Origin: Streptosporangium sandarakinum
Lineage (GTDB): Bacteria > Actinomycetota > Actinomycetes > Streptosporangiales > Streptosporangiaceae
Reading direction: 5' to 3'
Assembly: GCF_013409935.1 (NCBI RefSeq)
Contig: NZ_JACCCO010000001.1
Coordinates: 310,001 to 374,000 of the forward strand
Length of the DNA: 64,000 nucleotides
In this document: positions 44,293 through 52,700 of the stretch, piece after piece
How positions within the stretch are numbered: the first letter of the stretch is position 1
Layout of the letters: each line of letters starts with the position of its first letter
The notes under the pieces: generated by a model
Database searches by the model: none
Told to the model about the DNA's origin: nothing
The model's input: only the letters and a program-made list of their open reading frames with translations
Made by a program: the position numbers and the translations under genes

Positions 44293-44861
44293 GCGGGGCT
44301 CCCTGAGGGGGTCGTGTCCGGGTGCAGGTCGGCCAGGGGGCGGCCGTAGGAGTAGGCGGGGAACCGCCACAGGCCGTCGGCGTCGGGCCGGGTGACGCCC
44401 ATCGCGGTCAGCCCGGGGTGACCGGCGGCGAGGGCGTCGGCGGTGTTCAGGTGGGCGGCGGAGTCGTAGGCCATGTTGCTGAACAGGGCGAGGCTGACCC
44501 ACAGGTCCTTCTCGGGGTGGCCGGGGGCGGTGAGCAGCGCCACCAGCGCGGTACGGCCGGCGTGGTCCAGGGCCACGAACGGCGGCACGTCCTCCTCCAG
44601 CACGATCCCGTGCTGGGCGGCGTAGGCCAGGGCGTGCTCGTTCAGCGCCCGGGCGAAGTCACCGAGGCCGCCGGATATGCCGGTCGCGTCCCATTCCAGC
44701 AGCTCGATGGCGCCGGCGGCCACCGCGCCGCCGCCCGGCGCCGCGCCCGCGACGGCCCGATCCCCGGGCCAGCGCTTCTCACCGGGGATGATCGTGTCCG
44801 CGAACGCCTCAAGCGTCATGGTCCTGTCGTCCTGGGGTTCGTTCTGAGCTGGCGGGCGCAT
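44289..44861 (-). CDS. Small partner of the GMC oxidoreductase (DUF5987-like)
   Basis: A 190-residue protein reading MTLEAFADTIIPGEKRWPGD, ELLEWDATGISGGLGDFARA, FVALDHAGRTALVALLTAPG and FSNMAYDSAAHLNTADAL, a pattern like gluconate 2-dehydrogenase subunit 3 and DUF5987 proteins, which accompany GMC oxidoreductases. It lacks an evident Tat signal. ATG 44861 follows GAGGAA; ATG 44876 is an alternative. It ends in a 4-base overlap with the GMC gene and starts 15 bp after the sigma factor stop, so the three are one operon. It may match an E8-type gene of enediyne clusters; that is from memory. Confidence 0.75.
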   Translation of the reverse strand: MRPPAQNEPQDDRTMTLEAFADTIIPGEKRWPGDRAVAGAAPGGGAVAAGAIELLEWDATGISGGLGDFARALNEHALAYAAQHGIVLEEDVPPFVALDHAGRTALVALLTAPGHPEKDLWVSLALFSNMAYDSAAHLNTADALAAGHPGLTAMGVTRPDADGLWRFPAYSYGRPLADLHPDTTPSGSPA

Positions 44862-44876
44862 ACGCGTTCCTCGCAT

Positions 44877-45440
44877 CTAGTTGAGCTCGGGTTCTCCACA
44901 TGGTCCGGACAACGCCTCGTCCGGCGCATCTTCCACGTTGCCGTCGCCCTCCGCCTGGAGGACCGAGCGGAGCGCGGCCAGGCCGCGGACGGTCTGGCTG
45001 CGCACGGTCGAGCAGCCGCTGCCCATCGCGCGGGCGGTCTCCTCGACGCTGCGGTCCTCCCAGTAGCGCAGGACGATGGCGGCCCGCTGCCGCGGGCCGA
45101 GGGCGGCGAGGGCGTCCATGAGCATCAGGCGGTCGCCCAGGGTGGCGTAGGGGTCGGTGGCGGGGGCGGACTCGGGGAGCGAGTCGTCGAGCACCTCCCG
45201 GGACCACCGGTGCGACCTGCGGTCGCTGATGAGCAGCCGTGTCATGACCGTCCGCGCGTACGCGTTGATCTTCTCGTGGTGGTCCAGCCGTTCCCAGTGC
45301 CGGTGGAGGGCCATCAGGGTGCGCTGGACGAGATCGTCTGCCTCGTACCAGTCGTCGGAGAGCTGGAACGCGGCGCGCCGCAGGGCGGGCCTGGTCGCCT
45401 CGACGAAGTGCGCGAACTCGTCGTCGCGTGTCCCGGCCAT
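44877..45440 (-). CDS. ECF sigma factor, SigE-like actinobacterial family
   Basis: A 187-residue sigma-70 family protein. Region 2 is FVEATRPALRRAAFQLSDDW, EADDLVQRTLMALHRHWERL; region 4 is LGPRQRAAIVLRYWEDRSVE, ETARAMGSGCSTVRSQTVRG. The family (often called SigE or SACE-like) is abundant in actinomycetes and frequently lacks an anti-sigma gene, as here. It is the first gene of a minus-strand operon with the DUF5987/GMC pair. ATG 45440 follows TTGGAG. It may activate this cluster. Confidence 0.9.
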   Translation of the reverse strand: MAGTRDDEFAHFVEATRPALRRAAFQLSDDWYEADDLVQRTLMALHRHWERLDHHEKINAYARTVMTRLLISDRRSHRWSREVLDDSLPESAPATDPYATLGDRLMLMDALAALGPRQRAAIVLRYWEDRSVEETARAMGSGCSTVRSQTVRGLAALRSVLQAEGDGNVEDAPDEALSGPCGEPELN

Positions 45441-46234
45441 TGTTCACACTCCAAGAACGTCCAGTGAATATAAGACGTTAAAAGGGTTTAAATCTGACAA
45501 AAGGTTGTTTCGGCGCTTCTTGTCCGACCTCCTCACAATTGGCGCACATTTCCTGGTCAACAACCCCTAGAGCCCTCTGACCTGCCCTTACCCAGGGCAC
45601 CCCGACCCCAGAAAACCGGCGAACCCGTTCTTCGCCCCGCGAAGCAGGCATACGCTCGCCAGGTGACCAGCTCGCAGACCGGCGACGAAGGGTCGCCGGC
45701 GGGCCGCCCCCGGGCCGCCCGCACCACCGGGCGGCCACCGGACCGCACGGCCCGCCGCCCCTTCCCAGATCCGCCCGGCCCGCGGGGCCGGTCGCGATAG
45801 AAGCGCGATAGAAGCGCGAAGGAACGCGGGGGGACGCTAGGGGAAAGGCGCCCGGACGGGGCGCAGCCGCGGAAGAAGAAAGCCGCTCCGGCGGTCTTTT
45901 TCCGCCGCCCGCAGACGGCGGTGGAGATATCGGCAAGGCACCCGTGACCTGCCCGGGGGAACCCCGGACACGCTCCGCTCACACGTCGTCACGGATATAT
46001 CGCCCGCGTATCGGGGCGAATTAATCGGCGTCGCGATGCAGCGCCGGACGACCCCCACCGCGTGTACAGGTCGACGAAGAAAAAGGACGCAGGAAATAGA
46101 TCCCAGGCCACTCCGGAGAAAGCGCTCGACAGCGCCGTCCGGACGCCGCCGAGCCTGGATGGATTCCGGCCTATTTCGAAGGCCCGTTCGTCCGGGCCTG
46201 TCCACCAGAAAGCCTCCGGACCCCAGGAGGAGCA
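45441..46234. other. 794-bp divergent control region, no gene
   Basis: Between the sigma factor (minus) and AraC (plus). The part next to the sigma gene is AT-rich and holds AACGTC (45456-45461) / GACGTT (45474-45479) as a dyad around TGAATATA, a likely promoter/operator. The middle (45600-45900) is GC-rich without convincing codons. The long length suits a regulated divergent promoter. Confidence 0.5.
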
Positions 46235-47089
46235 ATGGATGACGTAATCGAGCGAGCCGTTCTACGGGTGATCGAGAGTATGCACGAGAACCTCGGCGAT
46301 CAGATCACCGTCGACGACATGGCACGGACCGCGATGTTCAGCAAGTTCCACTTCTCCCGCGTCTTCCAGCGGGTGACCGGACTGTCCCCGGGACGCTTCC
46401 TGTCCGCCGTACGGCTGGGCGAGGCCAAGCGGCTGCTCGCCTCGACCTCCCTGAGCATCACCAACATCAGCCACCAGGTGGGCTACTCCAGCGTCGGCAC
46501 CTTCAGCTCCCGGTTCACCAGCAGCGTGGGCCTGTCCCCGAGCCGGTACCGGCTGCTGAAGAGCGTGACCGCGCAGTCCCTCGACGACGGCCGCGCCCGG
46601 GTCGCGCCGGGCCCGGCCGTGACGGTCCGCGGGACGGTCACCTCCCCGCTGAAGGACCGGCCGATCTTCGCGGGCCTGTTCCCCGACCGGATCCTGGAGG
46701 GCCGCCCCGTCTGCTACACGCTGCTCGACGGCCCGGGACCGTACGTGCTGGAGAACGTTCCCGAGGGCCGCTGGCACCTGATCGCGCAGTCCGTCGCCCC
46801 CGGATACGAGGACGCCGTCCGGCACCGGCCCGGTGACGGCGACGCGCTCTGCCTGGCGCGCCGGCCGGTCACCGTGGGACCGGACGCCGGGCCCCAGCTC
46901 GCCGACGTCGAACTGCGGCCGATGCGGCCGCTCGACCCGCCGGTGCTGCTGGCGCTGCGCGACCTGCTGTCGGCGTCGGACCCGGCGAGGACGGGCCGCC
47001 CGGCCGAGGAGGAGGAGCCGGACCGGCCGGCGCTCGCGGTGTGCCCGGCACGCCCGGCGGACGCGCTGACCGGCGGCGGCAGGTACTGA
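46235..47089 (+). CDS. AraC family regulator
   Basis: A 284-residue regulator with the HTH pair at the N-terminus: ITVDDMARTAMFSKFHFSRV, FQRVTGLSPGRFLSAVRLGE and ITNISHQVGYSSVGTFSSRF. The C-terminal ~170 residues (VTVRGTVTSPLKDRPIFAGL, FPDRI..GRPVCYTLLDGPGPYVLENVPEGRW) form an uncharacterised possible effector domain common after such HTH units in actinomycetes. AGGAGG precedes ATG 46235. It is the only plus-strand gene in the enediyne core and probably a cluster-linked regulator. Confidence 0.9.
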   Translation: MDDVIERAVLRVIESMHENLGDQITVDDMARTAMFSKFHFSRVFQRVTGLSPGRFLSAVRLGEAKRLLASTSLSITNISHQVGYSSVGTFSSRFTSSVGLSPSRYRLLKSVTAQSLDDGRARVAPGPAVTVRGTVTSPLKDRPIFAGLFPDRILEGRPVCYTLLDGPGPYVLENVPEGRWHLIAQSVAPGYEDAVRHRPGDGDALCLARRPVTVGPDAGPQLADVELRPMRPLDPPVLLALRDLLSASDPARTGRPAEEEEPDRPALAVCPARPADALTGGGRY

Positions 47090-47254
47090 CCGGAGCGGAG
47101 CACGGCGGCCCCCGGGTGGTGGAGACACCGCCCGGGGACCGTCGCGTTCCGCGTCCGCCGCGTTCCGCGCCCGCACGGAACGGCACGGAGCACGCAAAAG
47201 CACACGGGACAGCGGGACACGCGGGAGCTCGCGAGGACGCAGGGGATCGCGCGT

Positions 47255-47303
47255 GAGCACGCGGGCGCGCGAAGGCACCCCGAGCACGCGGGTGCGCGAA
47301 GGC
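47255..47303 (+). repeat. 22-bp direct repeat between AraC and P450
   Basis: Copies at 47255-47276 and 47282-47303 share GAGCACGCGGGYGCGCGAAG with one mismatch; more degenerate GAGCACG units surround them. Confidence 0.65.
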
Positions 47304-47341
47304 GCGGCGGAGCACGTGTGAGCACGCGGAAACGCCCGTGT

Positions 47342-47367
47342 GGCGGGCCCCCTCGCGGGGGCCCGCC
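47342..47367. terminator. Bidirectional terminator, AraC / P450
   Basis: GGCGGGCCCCC-TCGC-GGGGGCCCGCC, 11-bp perfect stem with tetraloop, 11 bp from the P450 stop and 250 bp after the AraC stop. Confidence 0.75.
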
Positions 47368-47378
47368 GTACGGGCTCG

Positions 47379-48803
47379 TCACACCGCGCGGACGGTCATC
47401 GGCAGTCCGCCGCGGACCCGCAGGGAGAGCATGGCCTCCGGAAACGCCTCGCGGCCGGGCAGGCCGGCCAGGCGCAACTCGCGGGCGACCATGGCGATGA
47501 CGAACGTCGCCTCCATCATCCCGAGGTGGTTGCCGACGCAGAAGCGCGGCCCCGCGCCGAACGGGATGTAGGCGTACCTGGGCCGGGCGGCCGGCCTCTC
47601 CGGGTCGAACCGCTCCGGGTCGAACCGGTCGGGGTCGTCCCAGAAGGCGGGGTTCCGGTGCAGGGTGTAGGTGCTGACCACGACGTCGGCGCCGGCTGGC
47701 ACGTGGTAGCCGCCGACCTCGTCGGCCGCCAGGGCCTTGCGGGTCAGGGCCCACACCGGCGGGTAGAGGCGCATGACCTCCTCGACGACCATCGCCGTGT
47801 ACCGCAGCCGGTGCAGGTCCTCGTAGCGGGGCAGCCGGTCGCCCAGCACGGCGACGGCCTCCTCGCGCAGCCGCTCCCCTACCTCCGGGTGCCGGTCGAT
47901 GAGATGGAAGGCCCACGACAGCGTGCTCGCCGTCGTCTCGTGCCCGGCCAGCAGCAGCGTGACCAGCTCCTCACGGAGCCGCTGATGGGCGGCGCACAGG
48001 TCGCCCGACGGCGGCACTCCGGAGCGCAGCAGCCGCGCCACCAGGCCGTCGCCGTCGCCTCCGTCGCCGTCCCCGGCGCGCCGGAGGTGGGAGGCGAGGA
48101 GGTGGTCGGCCACCCGGTACAGCTCCCGGCGGGCCCGGCGGAACCGCAGGTGACCGGGGAGCGGCAGCCACAGCGGCACCATGCTCAGCGACACCATCTC
48201 GAACATGGCCTGGTCCTGGACCGCCTCGAAGGAGTGCCCGATCGAGCCGAAGGCGCCGAGGTCGGCGTCGAGCAGGGTACGGCCCAGCACGCCGAGGGTC
48301 AGTCCGGTCATCTCCTCGGCGATGTCCACCGGCGGTCCGCCCGCGTGGGCCCGCAGCCGCGCGACCAGGCGGGCCGCCTCCTGGGCGACGGCCTCGTCCT
48401 GGCGGGCGATCCGCTTGTTCTGGAACATCGGCTGGATGGTGCGGCGCTGCGCACGCCACAGCTCGCCCTCGCTGGTCAGCAGCCCGTCGCCGATGACCCG
48501 GCGGGCCTCGGCCAGGCCGATGCCCTTGTGGTAGTTGCCGCTGTTGTCGGCCAGGACGTGCTTGGCGTGGTCGGGATGGTTGAACAGGTAGATCGACTTC
48601 GGGCCGATGGACAGCCGTACCGCGTCGCCGTACCGGGCGGTGGCGTCGGTGAACAGCCCGATGCGGTCGGTCACGAGCTTGGCGAACAGGCCCGGTGTGG
48701 CGCTGAGCGGGGGGCCGGGCGGCACCGCGCCGGTGCCGCCCGTGCGCGTACCCCGCCGTGCCGCGGGGGCGGCGGGCCGGGTGCGCTCCCCGATCAGGCT
48801 CAC
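47379..48803 (-). CDS. Cytochrome P450, enediyne-associated (E7-like)
   Basis: A 474-residue P450. I-helix LLLAGHETTAST, ExxR in EEVMRLYPP and the heme loop FGAGPRFCVGNHL (Cys422) are complete. The sequence resembles the CYP102/CYP4-like group rather than small soluble actinomycete P450s. It starts at GTG 48803, overlapping the stop of the flavin reductase by 4 bases, so it lies in the main operon behind PKS, thioesterase and reductase. Enediyne clusters of the nine-membered type carry a P450 (E7) here; the exact oxidation is unknown. Confidence 0.93.
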   Translation of the reverse strand: MSLIGERTRPAAPAARRGTRTGGTGAVPPGPPLSATPGLFAKLVTDRIGLFTDATARYGDAVRLSIGPKSIYLFNHPDHAKHVLADNSGNYHKGIGLAEARRVIGDGLLTSEGELWRAQRRTIQPMFQNKRIARQDEAVAQEAARLVARLRAHAGGPPVDIAEEMTGLTLGVLGRTLLDADLGAFGSIGHSFEAVQDQAMFEMVSLSMVPLWLPLPGHLRFRRARRELYRVADHLLASHLRRAGDGDGGDGDGLVARLLRSGVPPSGDLCAAHQRLREELVTLLLAGHETTASTLSWAFHLIDRHPEVGERLREEAVAVLGDRLPRYEDLHRLRYTAMVVEEVMRLYPPVWALTRKALAADEVGGYHVPAGADVVVSTYTLHRNPAFWDDPDRFDPERFDPERPAARPRYAYIPFGAGPRFCVGNHLGMMEATFVIAMVARELRLAGLPGREAFPEAMLSLRVRGGLPMTVRAV

Positions 48804-49339
48804 GCCGGGACCTCCCGCCAGTAGGAGGCGACCTCCCGGAACTGGCCCCGGTAGACCAGCAGGCCGTCACCGTCGGCCTGCTGCTCCATGCCCAGGACCT
48901 TCCCGATGAAGATCGTGTGATCGCCGCCGTCGTAGGAGCGCCACAGCTCGCACTCGAAGCGGGCGACCGTGCCGGCGATGAGCGGCACGCCGGTCAGCTC
49001 GCCGGGCAGCCACTCGACGGGCTCGAACTGCGCCATGCCCATCGGCCGGTAACGGTTGGCGAAGTGCCGCGCCTCCTTCTCCTGGCGGGCCCCCAGCACC
49101 GAGACCCCGAAGAACCCCGTCATGCTGAGGCACTGGTGCATGACCGCCCCCCGGTCGATGCAGACCAGCACCAGCGGCGGGTCGAGCGAGACCGAGGTGA
49201 AGGAGTTGGCGGTCATGGCGTGCGGAACGGGCCCTCCCGTCGTCACCACGGTGACACCGGTGGCGAAGGCACCGAACGCCCGCCGCAGCGCCTTGGCGTC
49301 ATCCACCGTGGAAGACGTCGTAGATTGGTCGACTTTCAC
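48800..49339 (-). CDS. Flavin reductase (E6/HpaC-like)
   Basis: A 179-residue protein of the NAD(P)H:FAD/FMN oxidoreductase family: RRAFGAFATGVTVVTTGG, MTANSFTSVSLDPPLVLVCI and GDHTIFIGKVLGMEQQ are typical. In C-1027 the homologue SgcE6 supplies reduced FAD to two-component monooxygenases. No such monooxygenase is in this window, so it may lie to the right of 64 kb. GTG 49339 follows AGGAGG. The gene lies 21 bp after the thioesterase and overlaps the P450. Confidence 0.92.
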   Translation of the reverse strand: MKVDQSTTSSTVDDAKALRRAFGAFATGVTVVTTGGPVPHAMTANSFTSVSLDPPLVLVCIDRGAVMHQCLSMTGFFGVSVLGARQEKEARHFANRYRPMGMAQFEPVEWLPGELTGVPLIAGTVARFECELWRSYDGGDHTIFIGKVLGMEQQADGDGLLVYRGQFREVASYWREVPA

Positions 49340-49360
49340 GCTGACCTCCTGGATCCGCGC

Positions 49361-49795
49361 CTAGTTGGCATACGGTTCGAGCGCCCGGACGAGCGGCTCG
49401 GGGACCCTGGCTGGTGCCGTGCGGGTGTTGGGTCCGCGCATGCAGGCCACCCGCTGTCTGCCGCGGGCGATGAGGATCTCGCCCTCCCCGTCGCCCTTGC
49501 CGAGCCGTACGTAGTCGAAGCCGAACTCCACCTGGGTCTGTCCCAGCTCCAGCAGGCGCATCCTGATGGACAGCTCGTCGAACGCGGTGATCTCGGCGAA
49601 GAACTCGCAGTCGACCTTGAGGGTGAACAGCTTCAGGTCGTCCTGCAGGTCGGCCAGGACCTCCGGGGCGCGTTCCTTGAGGAACATCTCCCGGCAGCGT
49701 CCCTGCCAGCGCAGGTAGTTGACGTAGTAGACGTTGCCCACGAGGTTGGTCTCCTCGAAGCCGACCGTGTGCAGGTATTCGTAGTACTTGCTCAT
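49361..49795 (-). CDS. Enediyne thioesterase (E10/TEBC), hot-dog fold
   Basis: A 144-residue protein. YLHTVGFEETNLVGNVYYVN then YLRWQGRCREMFLKERAPEV and CEFFAEITAFDELSIRMRL match the SgcE10/CalE7/DynE7 group almost motif by motif. These enzymes release the polyene from the PKS and decarboxylate it, giving heptaene-type products. The fold is a tetrameric hot dog without a conserved acidic nucleophile. Only 3 bases (GCC) separate the PKS stop from ATG 49795. Confidence 0.97.
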   Translation of the reverse strand: MSKYYEYLHTVGFEETNLVGNVYYVNYLRWQGRCREMFLKERAPEVLADLQDDLKLFTLKVDCEFFAEITAFDELSIRMRLLELGQTQVEFGFDYVRLGKGDGEGEILIARGRQRVACMRGPNTRTAPARVPEPLVRALEPYAN

Positions 49796-49798
49796 GGC

Positions 49799-52700
49799 CT
49801 ATGACCGCCCTTCGGGGTGCTCGTTCGCGGCCGGCGTCCGTTCCCCGGCGCAGATCGCGAAGACGACGGGGTCGGGGGTGTCCCGCAGGGTCGTGACGAG
49901 CGTCGCGACGCGTACGCCCTCCGCGGCGAAGACGGCCCAGGCGCCGTTCCCCTCCCCCGTCAGGGTCAGGGACGACTCCAGGGGCAGGCCGGCCCGCGTC
50001 AGGGACGCGGCGGCCGCGGCGACGCGCGCGGCGGCGGTGTCGGGGCCGTCGCCGGTGGCGGCGGCGACCCGTTCGGCGAGCGGGGCGTGCGGGCCCAGCA
50101 GGGCCGTCCACTCCGCGGGCGTCCGCCCGGCGGCCGGCGTGACGTCGCAGCCGAGCGTGCCGGGGGCGGCGACGCAGAGCGTCACGCCGGGGCCGTGGGC
50201 GACGGAGACCGTCGCGCCGCCGGCCTCGCCGCCGATCTCACCGCCGGTCCCCGGTTCGCCGGGCGTGACCGGGCGGCCGAGCGCCCTGCCCAGCCCCACG
50301 GCCGCCCGCTCCCGGGCCGCCTCGTCGTCCGCCGCACCGGCACCGCCGGCTGTGTCGGCCGTGGCGGCCGCGAAGGGCTCGACGGCGACCGCCACCCGGG
50401 CGCCGACGAGGTCCTCGACGGTCCGCTCCAGGTAGGAGCCGAGCAGCGGCGCCACCCAGGGGCCGCGTCCGTCCTTCTTCCGTACGGCCTGCAGCCGCAG
50501 GCCGTCCCAGCGCTCCACGACGTCGCCGGCCGGGGTTCGCACCGCGATGTCGTAGACGTACGTGTCGCCCTCGCGGCTGCGCTCGGTGGCGCAGTAGCGC
50601 AGCTCCCCGGCCGCGGCGAGCGCCGCGCCGCCCGCGTGCACCCGCTCGATCGCGGTGGGCAGCAGCGTGGCGTCCGGCACGCAGACCTGGTTGCCGTGCA
50701 TGAGCGCGTCACGCATGCCCGGGTCCCCGAGGAGCAGGTCTCCGGGGAGGTAGCGGGCGAACCAGTCGCCGGGCTCCAGCGCCGCGACGTCGGCGTCGAC
50801 GTGGCGGGCCGCGGCCCGGTGGTAGCGGCGCAGCCGGTGGAAGCGCCGCCCCTGGAACAGCACGTCGCCGTACATCTCCGCCTCCGGGTCCAGCGGCACC
50901 GCGGGCAGGCCGTCGGCGACCTGTCCGGGCGGGCCCTGCGGCGCGGGTTCGGCGGTGTAGGCGAGCCGGGCACGGAAGTGGTCCACGTCGAAGCCGGTCT
51001 CGGCGCTGCGGATCGTCACCGCGACGGTGTCGTCGTCTGTGACGGTCGCGGCGATCCGGAGCGTGGTGCTGCCGTCCGGCGGCACGATGATCGGCCGCAG
51101 GAACTCGGCGTGCTCGATGACCGGCGCGCCCTGCCGCCCGGTGGCGGCGTGGGCGACCTGGGCCATGGCCTCCATGCCGATCACCGCCGGGAACAGCAGG
51201 TTGCCGTCGAGGAGGTGGTCGGCGAGGTAGAGGTCGGTGCCGGGGTTGACCTCGACGTCGGTGACGAGCTCGACGTCGTGGTAGTGGATCAGCGGCTTGC
51301 CGACGAAGCGCAGCAGCGGCAGCGGCGGCAGGTCGTAGCGGACGGTGTCGATGCCCTCGGTGCGGCCGCTGATCACCACGACGGGCGGGACGTCGGGGTC
51401 GGCGACCAGGCGGCGCATGATCTGCACGCCCTGCTGCGGGGTGATCGGGCTGATGCCCTGGCGGGCCAGCCCCTCCACCACCGACAGCCGCTCGCCCATG
51501 CCGACGTCGGACCAGACCGACCACTCCATGCAGACGGCGCGGCAGCGGGGGTGCTTGTCGGCCACCTCCCTGGTGAGCTCGGCCAGCCACTCGTTGGCGG
51601 TGGCGTAGTGGGCCTCGCCGTGCAGCCCGGCGCGGCCGATGATGCTGCCGAAGGTGACGAGCAGGCGCAGCCCGGCGGCGTCGACGGCGTCGAGCACGTT
51701 GCGCAGGCCGTCCACCTTGGGGGCGAAGGTGCGGGCGAAGGCCGCCATGTCGAGGCTGGTCAGCGCGGCGGGCTCGTTGCGGCCGGCGCCGTGCAGCACG
51801 GCGGTGACCGGCCCGAGCGCCGCCTGGACCTCGGCGACGGCGCGGCGGACCTGCTCGGCGTCGGTGACGTCGGCCCGGGCGTAGTGGACGGTCACCCCGG
51901 CCTCGGCCATCCGGCGGAGGTTGGCGGTCAGTTCGGCGTCCCCGGCCGGGTCGGACCGGCCGAGCACGGCCAGCCTGGCGCCGCTGTCGGCGGCGACCGC
52001 CAGGGCGCACTCGGCGGTGATGCCCTTGCCGCCGCCGGTGACCAGCAGGACGTCCCCGGAGCCGAGCGGCTGCTCGGTGCGGGCCGGCCGTACCGGAAGG
52101 GCGCGCATGGTGGGCACCCGCCGCACGCCCGCGGCGTCGTAGTACGCCTCGGCGTAGCCGGTGGTGGCCGCGACCTCGTCTACCACCCAGCCGACGGCCT
52201 CGGCGGCCGCCGGTACGTGCACGATGGTGACGCGGAGCTGGGGGGTCTCCAGCTGGAGCGTCTTGGCCAGGCCGGCCGCGCCCCGGCCGTGCTGCACCAG
52301 CACGAACCGGGTGCCCGCGGGGCCGGCGACGGCCGCCTTGGCGCCGAGCAGCGCCTGCTCCAGGTCTTCCCGCCGGCACTCCGGCGGTAGGCACACCAGG
52401 ACACCGGATCCGACTCTCCCGTTCTCGAGGGCCTGGCGCAGCGGTTCGGCGATCGGGGAGCCGGCGCCGGCGAACAGCCGCCACCTGCCGCTCTCGCGCA
52501 CCGCGGGCCGCTCCGGCAGCGGCATCTCGTCCAGGTCGAGTGCGAACGGCCGGGCCCACGCCGCGGCGCCGGCCACGATCTTCGCGGGCTGCGCCTGGGG
52601 GGCCTTGGCCAGGCCGTCGAGCGCCTCGCCCAACTCCCGGAGGCTGGCGGTGGCGAGGTTCGTCGGGGCCTGCGCGGCGGGCACGCCCATCCGCTGGGTG

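Noticed and set aside
45478-46235. Several minus-strand frames of 130-150 residues between sigma and AraC genes
   Set aside because: They overlap each other in different frames, are Arg/Pro-rich and have no ribosome sites or motifs.
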